A stretch of 64,000 bases of DNA from Prevotella sp. E2-28. Its GTDB lineage: Bacteria; Bacteroidota; Bacteroidia; Bacteroidales; Bacteroidaceae. Made by a program: the position numbers and the translations under genes. The stretch covers positions 2,666,001-2,730,000 of the forward strand of contig NZ_CP091788.1 of the NCBI RefSeq assembly GCF_022024055.1, in the 5' to 3' direction. Numbering within the stretch: the first letter of the stretch is position 1; every line of letters starts with the position of its first letter. A model generated the notes under the pieces. It saw only the letters and a program-made list of their open reading frames with translations. It was not told the DNA's origin and searched no databases. Positions 1 through 8,692 of this stretch are shown piece after piece.

Positions 1-523
1 TCTGATTCCTGGCTTGTGGGGTGCACCCTGTAAAGCAGTTAGTGCTTTCGCACCACCAATGAATACGCAGGACTTCAACCTGAATACGAAGACTGTAGAG
101 GCTCGTTTCACGGATTACGAACAGGGAATGGCTGCAGCTAAGGCTGAAGGCAAACCCGTATTGATTGACTTTACAGGCTTTGGTTGCGTGAACTGTCGTA
201 AGATGGAGGCTGCCGTATGGACTGACCCACAGGTGGCTGACAAACTTAATAAGGATTTCGTACTTATCTCATTATATGTTGACGACAAGACACCATTGGC
301 AGAACCCCTCGAAGTAACTGATGAGCAAGGCAATACCAAGACACTGCGTACCGTAGGTGCTAAATGGAGTTACCTACAGAGTCGTAAGTTCGGTGCCAAT
401 GCACAGCCTTTTTATGTGATGCTCAACAACGAAGGAAAACCATTGGCTGGTAGCAGGGCTTATGATGAAGATATAGACGAATATCTGCAATTCCTAAATA
501 CCGGTCTGAAAAACTATGATTAA
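1..523 (+). CDS. Thiol:disulfide interchange protein DsbD-type, C-terminal part (partial)
   Basis: Only the 3' end of this gene is in the window; its frame is open to the left edge, so the true start lies outside. The first visible residues (LIPGLWGAPCKAVSAFAPPM) look like the end of the membrane domain of a DsbD or cytochrome c biogenesis-type protein. They are followed by a periplasmic thioredoxin-fold domain carrying the redox motif GCVNCRKME, which matches the CVACK-type centre of DsbD C-terminal domains. Such proteins pass electrons from cytosolic thioredoxin to periplasmic substrates. The stop overlaps the next start by 8 nt (ATG at 516, TAA at 521-523), so the two genes are probably translationally coupled. 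The family is secure; the exact substrate is not. Confidence 0.85.
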   Translation, partial: LIPGLWGAPCKAVSAFAPPMNTQDFNLNTKTVEARFTDYEQGMAAAKAEGKPVLIDFTGFGCVNCRKMEAAVWTDPQVADKLNKDFVLISLYVDDKTPLAEPLEVTDEQGNTKTLRTVGAKWSYLQSRKFGANAQPFYVMLNNEGKPLAGSRAYDEDIDEYLQFLNTGLKNYD

Positions 524-1793
524 CAAAGAAACACGCGAACAAATTATTGCACTCATACAACAGGAGGTGGTACCTGCCATCGGCTGTACAGAGCCTATGT
601 GCGTAGCCCTCTGTACGGCAAAGGCTACAGAGGAACTGGGGCAGCGACCTGAGAAGATTGAGGCCCGACTGAGTGCCAACATCCTGAAAAACGCGATGGG
701 TGTTGGTATTCCTGGTACTGGGATGATAGGTCTGCCTATCGCTATCGCCTTGGGAGCTATCATCGGCAAGAGTGAGTACCAGCTTGAAGTGCTGAAAGAC
801 CTGACACCAGAGACGCTGGAGGAAGGAAAGAAGTATATCAGTGAGAAACGCATTGATATCAAGATGAAGCAAGGCATCACGGAGAAGCTCTATGTTGAGG
901 TGACCTGCACTGCTGGCGACAAGAGCAAAACGGCAATTATTGCAGGTAGTCACACTCACTTTGTATCTAGTTTGACAAGTATATCTAATTCCACCTGTGA
1001 GACTAGTGAAACGAGTAAACCAGGCATCTCCCTCAACTTCCGCCTCGTCTATGACTTCGCCAGTACGGCTCCGCTTAATGAGATTCGCTTTATTTTAGAG
1101 ACGCGTGATTATAATATGAATGCTGCTCGTGAAGCTATCAAGGGCAACTATGGGCATAATTTAGGAAAGACTATCGACCGTCCATTGGCAAAAGGAATCT
1201 TCGGACATACTATTTTCTCGCATATCATCTCACGTACTGCTGCTGCTTGCGATGCCCGTATGGGTGGTGCTATGATTCCTGTGATGTCAAACTCTGGTTC
1301 TGGTAACCAGGGCATCTGTGCCACTAATCCTGTATGTGTCTATGCAAAGGAGAACGAGAACACAGAGGAAGAACTGATTCGTGCCTTGACGCTTAGTCAT
1401 CTCACGGCTATCTATATCAAACAATCACTGGGTACGCTATCAGCACTCTGCGGATGTGTGGTGGCTTCTATAGGCAGTAGTGTGGGTATCACCTATCTGA
1501 TGGGGGGCGACTACGAGCATTGTTGCAGAAGCGTGAAGAACATGATTGCGAACCTCACAGGTATGATTTGCGATGGTGCGAAGCCCTCATGTTCTTTAAA
1601 AATCACTTCTGGGGTCAGCACAGCTATTCTCTCTGCCTTGCTGTCTATGGAAGGGAAATGCGTTACCAGCGAAGAAGGTATTGTGGACGATTGCGTTGAC
1701 CGCAGTATCCATAACCTTACAACCATTGGTGCCGATGGTATGGGACCAACAGACGATATGGTGCTACGTATCATGACAACAAAAGGGTGCTGA
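516..1793 (+). CDS. L-cysteine desulfidase / UPF0597 (CyuA-like, serine dehydratase alpha-type) protein
   Basis: This 425-residue protein matches the UPF0597/CyuA family, which splits L-cysteine into sulfide, ammonia and pyruvate using a [4Fe-4S] cluster. The N-terminal GCTEP motif holds Cys24; further likely cluster ligands are Cys312 or Cys314 in CGCVVAS, Cys352 and Cys359 in GMICDGAKPSC. Glycine-rich stretches GIPGTGMIGLPIA and SNSGSGNQGI fit the serine-dehydratase alpha fold. It is coupled to the preceding thiol-reductase gene, which suggests a shared link to thiol metabolism (inference). A Ser/Thr-rich low-complexity segment encoded at about 967-1019 may be a word-repeat insertion. The TGA stop lies inside a perfect palindrome that also serves as the terminator. 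The desulfidase role is from family knowledge; serine or other amino acids could be the substrate. Confidence 0.8.
   Translation: MINKETREQIIALIQQEVVPAIGCTEPMCVALCTAKATEELGQRPEKIEARLSANILKNAMGVGIPGTGMIGLPIAIALGAIIGKSEYQLEVLKDLTPETLEEGKKYISEKRIDIKMKQGITEKLYVEVTCTAGDKSKTAIIAGSHTHFVSSLTSISNSTCETSETSKPGISLNFRLVYDFASTAPLNEIRFILETRDYNMNAAREAIKGNYGHNLGKTIDRPLAKGIFGHTIFSHIISRTAAACDARMGGAMIPVMSNSGSGNQGICATNPVCVYAKENENTEEELIRALTLSHLTAIYIKQSLGTLSALCGCVVASIGSSVGITYLMGGDYEHCCRSVKNMIANLTGMICDGAKPSCSLKITSGVSTAILSALLSMEGKCVTSEEGIVDDCVDRSIHNLTTIGADGMGPTDDMVLRIMTTKGC
967..1019 (+). repeat. Candidate in-frame word repeat (ACTAGT-like words) inside the desulfidase gene
   Basis: A stretch rich in variants of CTAGT/ACTAGT and ACAAGT/ACGAGT encodes a Ser/Thr-rich segment (LTSISNSTCETSETSKP) between two conserved blocks. 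The same ACTAGT word recurs as a tight array in the intergenic gap at 62703-62744. It is the weakest of the coding-sequence cases because the repeats are imperfect and I cannot align the family here. Confidence 0.35.
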
Positions 1794-1807
1794 ATTCAGC
1801 ACCCTTT
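1782..1807. terminator. Bidirectional terminator, perfect 26-bp palindrome centred on GAATTC
   Basis: Arms AAAGGGTGCT (1782-1791) and AGCACCCTTT (1798-1807) flank GAATTC, giving a perfect palindrome. T-rich sequence follows on the plus strand and A-rich sequence precedes it. It lies between the convergent desulfidase (+) and GH2 (-) genes and contains the desulfidase stop codon (TGA 1791-1793), so it probably ends both transcripts. Confidence 0.8.
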
Positions 1808-1819
1808 CTTATTCTTTGT

Positions 1820-4702
1820 TTATTTGATTTTTGGTTTCAACTCATCAGGTGAGTCCTTTGTGAACATATTCACAGGTGGAGCCTGCATCGAGTAGAAATG
1901 ATTGATGGTTTCTGGCGTCAGCGTCATGGCTGGCTGGAAATCATCACTTTGTATATAGTCAAGTATAGCCTGACGCATCTGACGCGCTACATGGCGATGC
2001 TCTAAATCTTTTGTGATATCCATTGTGGTCATCAGCAACTTGCCTTTTAGGACCTTAGCTTCAATGAGCATACCCAACTTTCGCGACACGTGCCATGTGT
2101 CGATAGGTTGGATAGGAGACTGATATTCCTTAGGCAGTTCCATCAAATTCATCACCTGTGCCTTGTTCAGCAGTTCCCACCAGTTCAGGTTCGACCAATC
2201 ATCCGTAGGGAACCCATGCTTGAATAGCGGATGCTCCTTATTAATATAGGCACCAGTGGTATGAGGTGGGCGCATCTTAAACCACGATGTGTTCCAGAAT
2301 ACAGGCAGGTAATGCTGCACCACATCACTACCCAGTTTCACCCTTCCAGCTGCAGTCAGCAATACGGTGCCGCCTTTCTTCAGGACCTTTAGTGCATGAG
2401 CGTCCAGCGAATCAGCAATATACACCTTATCATTTAGCACTTCACCCTGATTACCTTCCTTAGGATAGACCCAGAAATCCCAGTGGTTTTTCACCAGGCG
2501 ACCTAAATAAGCATAGAGAGTCAGCTTGGTTGGATGCTTAATACTATCTAGCGGGAACGTCACGATACCTAATTCCTGGTTCTTGCCTACAGAAATAGTA
2601 TCTAAAAGCAGGCTACCTCTATGCCATACTTTCATGGAATCATCTGCGATATAATAACTGACTCCAGCATTTACGAAATGGCCATAGAAAGCGTTATAGA
2701 CCTCAACAGGTATGCGCAGCGTCTCATTATTAGTGTACACAAACTTAGGGAAGCGAGCCAAGACCACCAATGAGTTACAGAACTCACGCCAATTTCGGCC
2801 TGTAGTATAACCTTTCTCCTGCCAATGCACGCTCAATGGTCCTACCAAAGCAGTACCTTGTCCGCTGTAGTCGTTCAGTCCCAACAACTGGAAACCAGCA
2901 TAATCTTTCGTCCTAAGATTACGCTCTATCTCATATTTATAACAAAGTGTCTGAAGCTTACCACTAGCCATTAGGAACTTCTCCGCCATTGCTTCCATAC
3001 CATTATCGCGCAGCATATCACGGAATATCTCAAAGTTGCCAGCCTTATACGCACCCGTATATTGCGGTATCTCCTTGAAATCAGGGAATACGCACCACTG
3101 TCCCTGCTCATGGGCAATGATGGGAGAGTTATTAGATGTCGCTCCTTTATAATTACGAGGATATTCTATGCCGCTGAAGTAGTCATCATCGCTCGACGGG
3201 GCTTTCTTGTCCCAGTCCAGTCCGCGGGCGCCACCCTTCACATGATATTCCGAGCCATTATCCCAGGCCCAACCTCCACCTACCGATGCACCGCAATACA
3301 CCTTCGTAGAGTCATATTCATGCATCTTCTTCACCCACTCGTTACAATAGGTCACCCAGTCGCCCGCAGGCTCATTACCAGCAGCCATCATCACAAACGA
3401 GGGGTGATGACCGTATTCGTCAACGATACGTTTAGACTCCTCCAACAGATATTGGTCTATCTTCTGTCCACGACGCAGCTTCACACCATGATTAGGCCAT
3501 GAAGGTCCTTCTGGCTGAAGATAGAAACCTATGCGGTCAGCAGCAGCAAAGGCAGCCTCTGGCGGACAGTAGCTGTGGAAGCGCATGTGGTTGAGACCGT
3601 ACTCCTTACATTTCTTAAAGATACGTACCCACTCGTCCTCATCTGTAGGCGGATAACCCGTCTCTGGAAAACAGCAGTTCTCCACTGTGCCACGCAAGAA
3701 CAGCGGACGATCGTTAAGATAGAACTGACGGCCCTTGATAGCTATCTCACGCAAGCCAAACTGTGTCTCATAGACGGTCTCGCCAGCCTCAACGGTCAGT
3801 CTGTACAGATTAGGATGGAACTCATCCCAATACTTCACGTCATGCCCCAGATCGAATTTAAACGTAATCTTACTACCCTCGGCATTAACGGTAGAACCTC
3901 TTACCTGTTTTCCCGTCTGTCCGTCGTGCATATAGCGAATGCTGGCCTTTACGTTATAGTCGTAGAGTGGAAAGAAGCGAAGACCGTCAACATGATTCTC
4001 CAATCGTACTTCCACAGTAACAGCGCCCTCAGCTACATGAGGTGTGATGCGCACCTGCTTGATATTCAGCTTCTTCCATTGCGCCTGCAGTTCAATACGT
4101 CCTGTAATACCATTCCAGTTACCTTGCGTCTGGTCGGTCACCGAGTGCGAGTCCTGTCCTACGCATACGTTCTCTATACCATTATATACACGAATGGCAA
4201 TCTCGTTGCTCTCACCTCTTTTAATATATTTCGTCACATCAAAGCGATGAGGCGTTGATAGTGACATCTGGTGCCCCACTTCATGACCATTAACAAAAAC
4301 CGTTGTCTCTATATGAGGACGTTCCAAGAAGAGCGTAATGCGCTGGTCGCCCCACTCCTTTGGCACATAGACGCTGCGCCTATACCAGGCATTACCCACG
4401 TAATGCTTCTCGGGTGTCAGGAAGAAAGGGAACTTCATCTGTCCCTTCTTCCTATACGGTTCCATATAAGGATTAAAGAAATACGACGAGTCGTAGAGCG
4501 AACCTGTCCACTGCGTATGGATATCTATATCATTACCCTTGCCGTTGGTCAGCATTGAGCCTGGCAGCATCACGTAGTCATCATAACTAGGCGTGTCGCC
4601 CAAAGCAAAGTCCCATGGCCCCGACAGGTCAATGATTTGCTGAGCCAGCATAGCATTACCGCCAACCAGCGCAACGATAATAGTCAATAGCAGTTTCTTC
4701 AT
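1820..4702 (-). CDS. Secreted glycoside hydrolase family 2 enzyme
   Basis: This 960-residue protein has a signal peptide (MKKLLLTIIVALVGGNAMLA) and then the GH2 plan: a sugar-binding jelly roll (about 25-215), an Ig-like domain (about 215-330), a TIM barrel and further beta domains. In the barrel, the NEP motif supplies the predicted acid/base Glu444 and the HEQGQW motif the predicted nucleophile Glu532. HMRFHSYCPPEAAF is typical of Bacteroides GH2 enzymes annotated as beta-galactosidase-like or beta-glucuronidase-like; I cannot fix the sugar. It is the last gene of a four-gene operon with a sugar porter, a DUF5107 protein and an SGNH hydrolase, and overlaps the latter by 4 nt. No SusC/SusD pair is adjacent, so it is not a classical polysaccharide utilisation locus. 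Confidence 0.88.
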   Translation of the reverse strand: MKKLLLTIIVALVGGNAMLAQQIIDLSGPWDFALGDTPSYDDYVMLPGSMLTNGKGNDIDIHTQWTGSLYDSSYFFNPYMEPYRKKGQMKFPFFLTPEKHYVGNAWYRRSVYVPKEWGDQRITLFLERPHIETTVFVNGHEVGHQMSLSTPHRFDVTKYIKRGESNEIAIRVYNGIENVCVGQDSHSVTDQTQGNWNGITGRIELQAQWKKLNIKQVRITPHVAEGAVTVEVRLENHVDGLRFFPLYDYNVKASIRYMHDGQTGKQVRGSTVNAEGSKITFKFDLGHDVKYWDEFHPNLYRLTVEAGETVYETQFGLREIAIKGRQFYLNDRPLFLRGTVENCCFPETGYPPTDEDEWVRIFKKCKEYGLNHMRFHSYCPPEAAFAAADRIGFYLQPEGPSWPNHGVKLRRGQKIDQYLLEESKRIVDEYGHHPSFVMMAAGNEPAGDWVTYCNEWVKKMHEYDSTKVYCGASVGGGWAWDNGSEYHVKGGARGLDWDKKAPSSDDDYFSGIEYPRNYKGATSNNSPIIAHEQGQWCVFPDFKEIPQYTGAYKAGNFEIFRDMLRDNGMEAMAEKFLMASGKLQTLCYKYEIERNLRTKDYAGFQLLGLNDYSGQGTALVGPLSVHWQEKGYTTGRNWREFCNSLVVLARFPKFVYTNNETLRIPVEVYNAFYGHFVNAGVSYYIADDSMKVWHRGSLLLDTISVGKNQELGIVTFPLDSIKHPTKLTLYAYLGRLVKNHWDFWVYPKEGNQGEVLNDKVYIADSLDAHALKVLKKGGTVLLTAAGRVKLGSDVVQHYLPVFWNTSWFKMRPPHTTGAYINKEHPLFKHGFPTDDWSNLNWWELLNKAQVMNLMELPKEYQSPIQPIDTWHVSRKLGMLIEAKVLKGKLLMTTMDITKDLEHRHVARQMRQAILDYIQSDDFQPAMTLTPETINHFYSMQAPPVNMFTKDSPDELKPKIK

Positions 4703-5379
4703 TCCTTAATAGCTTGTTCCACCTGTTCTGCAATCTGCTGCATACCTTTCACCGAGGGGTGTCCAGCTTTCTTGTCAATAGCCTGCAGTTCTATACATTT
4801 CACGCCATAGCGCTTGCAGATAGTCTTCGATGATGAGGTAACCTCAGCACTCAAGCCATCGTTCAGCAGGAAATAAATCTTCGACTTCTTATAATTCTTA
4901 GTCATCCAATCCAGCATATAAGCCATAGCAGGACGGAACGACCACAAATCCTCCTTCGTGATATTCTCGTACTTAAACTCACCGATGGGGGCATGAGCCC
5001 AACTGTCGTTCGTAGCACCGAAAATCAGGATAACATCAGGATTCTCACCCAGATTACTCATGCGCTTCGTAAACGAACGGTCACTATAGTCTTCCTTATT
5101 ATAACCTGTGTTACAGATGGTTGAGCCGCTATAGGAGTTGTTCATTCCCAGCGTCCATCCCATCTTTTTAGCCAACAACGTCCACCATGTCTGTTCCACG
5201 CTGTTCACGTCCGTCTGATTGGGATCGTTCTGTTTAAAATACCAGATGGCATTTCCTTTAGGGATAGCCCCTTCAAAAGTGGAATACGAATCGCCTAGTA
5301 CGGCAAGGGTCTTGGTTTGTGCACCTGCTGAAAGACAACATATCAACAGCAGTACCAACAATGAAATTTGTTTTTTCAT
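4699..5379 (-). CDS. Secreted SGNH/GDSL-family hydrolase
   Basis: The protein (226 residues) has a signal peptide ending near AGAQ and block I motif GDSYS with the predicted nucleophile Ser31. An ATND block supplies the usual Asn, and GHPS near the C-terminus supplies the predicted catalytic His207. SGNH enzymes remove acyl groups, often acetyl esters, from glycans. Its position directly before the GH2 gene (4-nt overlap) suggests it removes ester decorations so the GH2 enzyme can act (inference). The usual Asp three residues before the histidine is absent; an Asp sits five residues before it. Substrate unknown. Confidence 0.8.
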   Translation of the reverse strand: MKKQISLLVLLLICCLSAGAQTKTLAVLGDSYSTFEGAIPKGNAIWYFKQNDPNQTDVNSVEQTWWTLLAKKMGWTLGMNNSYSGSTICNTGYNKEDYSDRSFTKRMSNLGENPDVILIFGATNDSWAHAPIGEFKYENITKEDLWSFRPAMAYMLDWMTKNYKKSKIYFLLNDGLSAEVTSSSKTICKRYGVKCIELQAIDKKAGHPSVKGMQQIAEQVEQAIKE

Positions 5380-5381
5380 AT

Positions 5382-8300
5382 CTAGTTATTTTTTTTCATA
5401 TTCATCAGCGAACGTAGTGCATGCGCACCAAAATGATTGACATCCAGGTTTTCCACCTCCGTCAGATAATGTTCTGCATGCATCTTGTCGCCTAGACCAT
5501 AATAGCCCAAGGCCAGCATATAGAGACAGTGGATGCGGTTCTGCTCATCCAGATTACCATCCCATATTAGCAAATCGGGCAGGGATACGGCGAAATAGTC
5601 CATCGTGATGTGGTCGAAAAAGTGCTGTTTGCCGTAGTTCACGAGTTTATAGAACAGGCCACGCGCCTTGTCTTCTTGTCCCAATGCCCTGTAACACAGA
5701 CCGGCGTAGAAAATCTTGTCGGGCTTCGCATCATTATAATACATCGCAGCAGCCGGTTCCGTAGGCCCTGCGGTACCTTCCTCGTAGCGTCCAAGGAAAT
5801 AAAGGAAGTCATTATCCTGTGCGCCAAAGAGTTTTCCCTCGCCAAGATGTGGTGGGAACACTAGGCATTCCTCCAATAGTTGTGTAGCTTTTTCTTTCTC
5901 GCCACGAGCGAGTGCTTGTTTGGCGAGTTCCACACGACAAATCTGATACTGTCCGCTAACCTTGCCTTCGCCACCTTCCCACGGATGGAACTGGTGCGCA
6001 TCGAGTTTCTTCATCGCCTCTTCATAGCGTCCTAAGAGATTTAACAGGGTGATTTCTTCAAGTACGAGGTCATCACGCTGGGCTATCAGTTGTGGATACT
6101 TCTGCAAGAAAGCCAATCGCTCTGCATGAGGTTTCTGCATACGTTTATAGAGCTGATCCAGTTCCATGAACACGCGGGCATCCGTCTCATCCAAATGGAA
6201 GGCCTTTTCCATATATGCCACAGCTTCTTCTGGCTTATTCTGTTTATTGAAACGAGCCAACGCCAAATTACGCCATACGGTGGGGAAGTTGGGATCCATC
6301 TTAGCCGACTGTTCCCAATTCTTGACGGCAAGGTCATACTGACGCTTGTCGTAATATAGACATCCCAGATAATAAAGTGCGCGAGCTGACGGGCAGATAG
6401 GCAGTAGAGAAGAGAAACTCAGCGCTTCCACGTCTTCCAAACGATTGGGGAAACAGTAGTCAGGCTTTGCTGCCTCGGCCTTCTTCAGATATGCCACACT
6501 CTCTTCCATCTCGCTCCAATAAGCCAGATAGTAATAGGTCAGAGGCGACTCTTCCACCTTTCTGTCGATAGCAATCTGCAGCACTTGCGACGCCTCCTCA
6601 AGGAGTTCTGCGTGAGCATATTCCAATGCTGTCTCATGATAATTACAGATATTGCCATGCATCAGTTGCACCATCTGCTCCAATGGCTCTCTGTTGCCTG
6701 TGAGCAGATACTCCTCCATCATGCACACATAATTGAATCGGTCTATCTTATAACTCTCCTGAATCCAGTTGAGTGCCTCTTCCTGACGTCCCAGTTTGCG
6801 CAGCGCCACAGCTTTCATGGCACGTGCCTGATGGTTATGACTATTACTGATAAGGGCACGCTCCAACTCATCAAGCGCATCCTCCCATCGTTCCCTTGCC
6901 ATACTAATACAGGCAGCCTCGAAATAGCCGGCATCAGCCCAAGCCTTGTTCCACGTTGATTTCCAGAAACAGTTATAGGCCTCATTCTGCTGATGACGGA
7001 AACGCTTGCAGAGACCCAGATAGAACTGTGGCTCACCATCGTATGGATTGGGGTTGCGTTTCTTTAAGACCTTCACCGCTGTTTGCAGATAAGACTCTGC
7101 CTTGACGAAACGAGCACGGCGCAGATACCAAAGACCCATTTGCATGTTACAACGATAATCCATCGGATCACGTCGCAACGCTTCCTCGTAGTAGTCGAGT
7201 GCGCTCCACGTAGCATGACGATACTGTTCCAGATGGAGACCCGTCAGATAGAGCTGGTCAATGGTTTTCGTATCTTGAGGTGACAGGGCTGCTTCAGCTG
7301 CATCGGGTATCGGACGAATTTCATCGGGTTCTGCATGCCATTCCAAGAGTGGCAGACGTCTTGCACCCTCTGCACGGTCGATGCTCAACTGCAGTATATC
7401 CAGTGTCTCATCGCCTGTTGAGACGGTCTCTTCAAGCACTTTCTCAGGACTCAGCGTCATCACCTTGTCATAATACTTGATGCCCTTTTCTCCTTCAAGT
7501 ACAATTCTCACCGTCTGCTTTGACGTAGCCAGCACCTTGAAGCATACGCCAGCCTCCGTCTGTTCGATATTCAGTATAAAGTCCTTTGAGGCCTGCTTCA
7601 CCACACCCAGTTCACGATAGGGCATGAAATACTGCACGAACTGTTTCTCCTCGTAGGGCATCAGCCACGTGAAGTCAGGCTGGTTTTCGGTATATACACC
7701 AGCCATCAGTTCGATGTAAGGACGATAACCGCTTTTGAGTTCCATGTTATCAGTTCCAACCTCGTCGGTGAGATTCCTATCCCACGCTCTTCCGAAGTCA
7801 CCATTACCCCACGTCCATTGCTTCTTACCTGGTGAGAACTGATGACTGGCCACATGCAGCATACCACCCTTGGTATCGTTTTCGTAGCCACCTTCGAAGT
7901 CATACTTCGAGTTCACGGCCATATAACTTGTTGGCACAGGAATATTCTTATAGTTCGAGATATCCACACCTGCCGAATAGTCCATCTTATAATAGGTACC
8001 TGTAGCGATGGGGAAACTCGAAACAGCACGCTTTCCGTGGTCAAATACAGCATTCACATCAGGTGGGAATACGCTTTGGTACGCATCGTTTACCTCCACA
8101 GCAGGGTTAGCCCACCAAAGGAAGGTCTGAGGCAATGATGTGCGATTGCTGACGCGTCCCTGTATCTCCAGATAGGCGCAACCAGGACGAAGCGTAAAGC
8201 CTGCCATACCTTTTTGGTGGAACATACGCTCCATTTCGTTCACCCATACCGTTACGCTGCCATCCTCGTTTTCCACAATATCGCAGTCCACAGGCAGATA

Positions 8301-8675
8301 GGTTGACGGACGGTGATGCTGGGGCCAGTTGAACTCAATGCCGCCACTAATCCAAGGACCTGTCAGACCTACCAGCGCAGGCTTGATGACGTGGTTGTAA
8401 TAAACAAAGTGGCGCTGCTTAATCTTGTCGTACGCCATCTGGATGCGTCCGCCCAGTTCGGGCATCACCATCACCTTGATATATTCATTTTCCAGGAATA
8501 CTACGTTCCATTCGTGAGGTGTGGGTTCATCAGCTATAGACTCAATCACGGGATAGGGATACACCACGCCACTCGACCCCTGATAGACTCTTTTTTCTAA
8601 GAATATTGGATTTTTCTCAGCTTTTCCAATCTCATACGTTGGAATTGTTACTATTTCTCTCCAAGCTTTTATCAT
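5382..8675 (-). CDS. DUF5107 domain protein with C-terminal TPR array
   Basis: The protein is large (1097 residues) and has no signal peptide, so it is predicted cytosolic. The N-terminal ~400 residues match DUF5107, with conserved blocks such as MPELGGRI, GGIEFNWPQHH and WWANPAVEV that resemble carbohydrate-active beta-sandwich proteins. The remaining ~650 residues form repeated TPR-like helical pairs (for example ARALYYLGCLYYDKRQYDLA and NLALARFNKQNKPEEAVAYM). It sits 17 nt after the sugar porter gene and 2 nt before the SGNH gene, so it is co-transcribed with them. I infer that it acts inside the cell on the sugar that the porter imports, perhaps as a glycosidase; the reaction is not known to me. 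Confidence 0.8.
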   Translation of the reverse strand: MIKAWREIVTIPTYEIGKAEKNPIFLEKRVYQGSSGVVYPYPVIESIADEPTPHEWNVVFLENEYIKVMVMPELGGRIQMAYDKIKQRHFVYYNHVIKPALVGLTGPWISGGIEFNWPQHHRPSTYLPVDCDIVENEDGSVTVWVNEMERMFHQKGMAGFTLRPGCAYLEIQGRVSNRTSLPQTFLWWANPAVEVNDAYQSVFPPDVNAVFDHGKRAVSSFPIATGTYYKMDYSAGVDISNYKNIPVPTSYMAVNSKYDFEGGYENDTKGGMLHVASHQFSPGKKQWTWGNGDFGRAWDRNLTDEVGTDNMELKSGYRPYIELMAGVYTENQPDFTWLMPYEEKQFVQYFMPYRELGVVKQASKDFILNIEQTEAGVCFKVLATSKQTVRIVLEGEKGIKYYDKVMTLSPEKVLEETVSTGDETLDILQLSIDRAEGARRLPLLEWHAEPDEIRPIPDAAEAALSPQDTKTIDQLYLTGLHLEQYRHATWSALDYYEEALRRDPMDYRCNMQMGLWYLRRARFVKAESYLQTAVKVLKKRNPNPYDGEPQFYLGLCKRFRHQQNEAYNCFWKSTWNKAWADAGYFEAACISMARERWEDALDELERALISNSHNHQARAMKAVALRKLGRQEEALNWIQESYKIDRFNYVCMMEEYLLTGNREPLEQMVQLMHGNICNYHETALEYAHAELLEEASQVLQIAIDRKVEESPLTYYYLAYWSEMEESVAYLKKAEAAKPDYCFPNRLEDVEALSFSSLLPICPSARALYYLGCLYYDKRQYDLAVKNWEQSAKMDPNFPTVWRNLALARFNKQNKPEEAVAYMEKAFHLDETDARVFMELDQLYKRMQKPHAERLAFLQKYPQLIAQRDDLVLEEITLLNLLGRYEEAMKKLDAHQFHPWEGGEGKVSGQYQICRVELAKQALARGEKEKATQLLEECLVFPPHLGEGKLFGAQDNDFLYFLGRYEEGTAGPTEPAAAMYYNDAKPDKIFYAGLCYRALGQEDKARGLFYKLVNYGKQHFFDHITMDYFAVSLPDLLIWDGNLDEQNRIHCLYMLALGYYGLGDKMHAEHYLTEVENLDVNHFGAHALRSLMNMKKNN

Positions 8676-8692
8676 TATAGTATATGTAATTA

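Noticed and set aside
3575-4258. Long open frame antisense to the GH2 gene
   Set aside because: It is a shadow of a conserved coding region; the GH2 frame has clear domains and catalytic motifs, the antisense frame has none. The same holds for other antisense frames over DUF5107, ppdK and the exporter genes.
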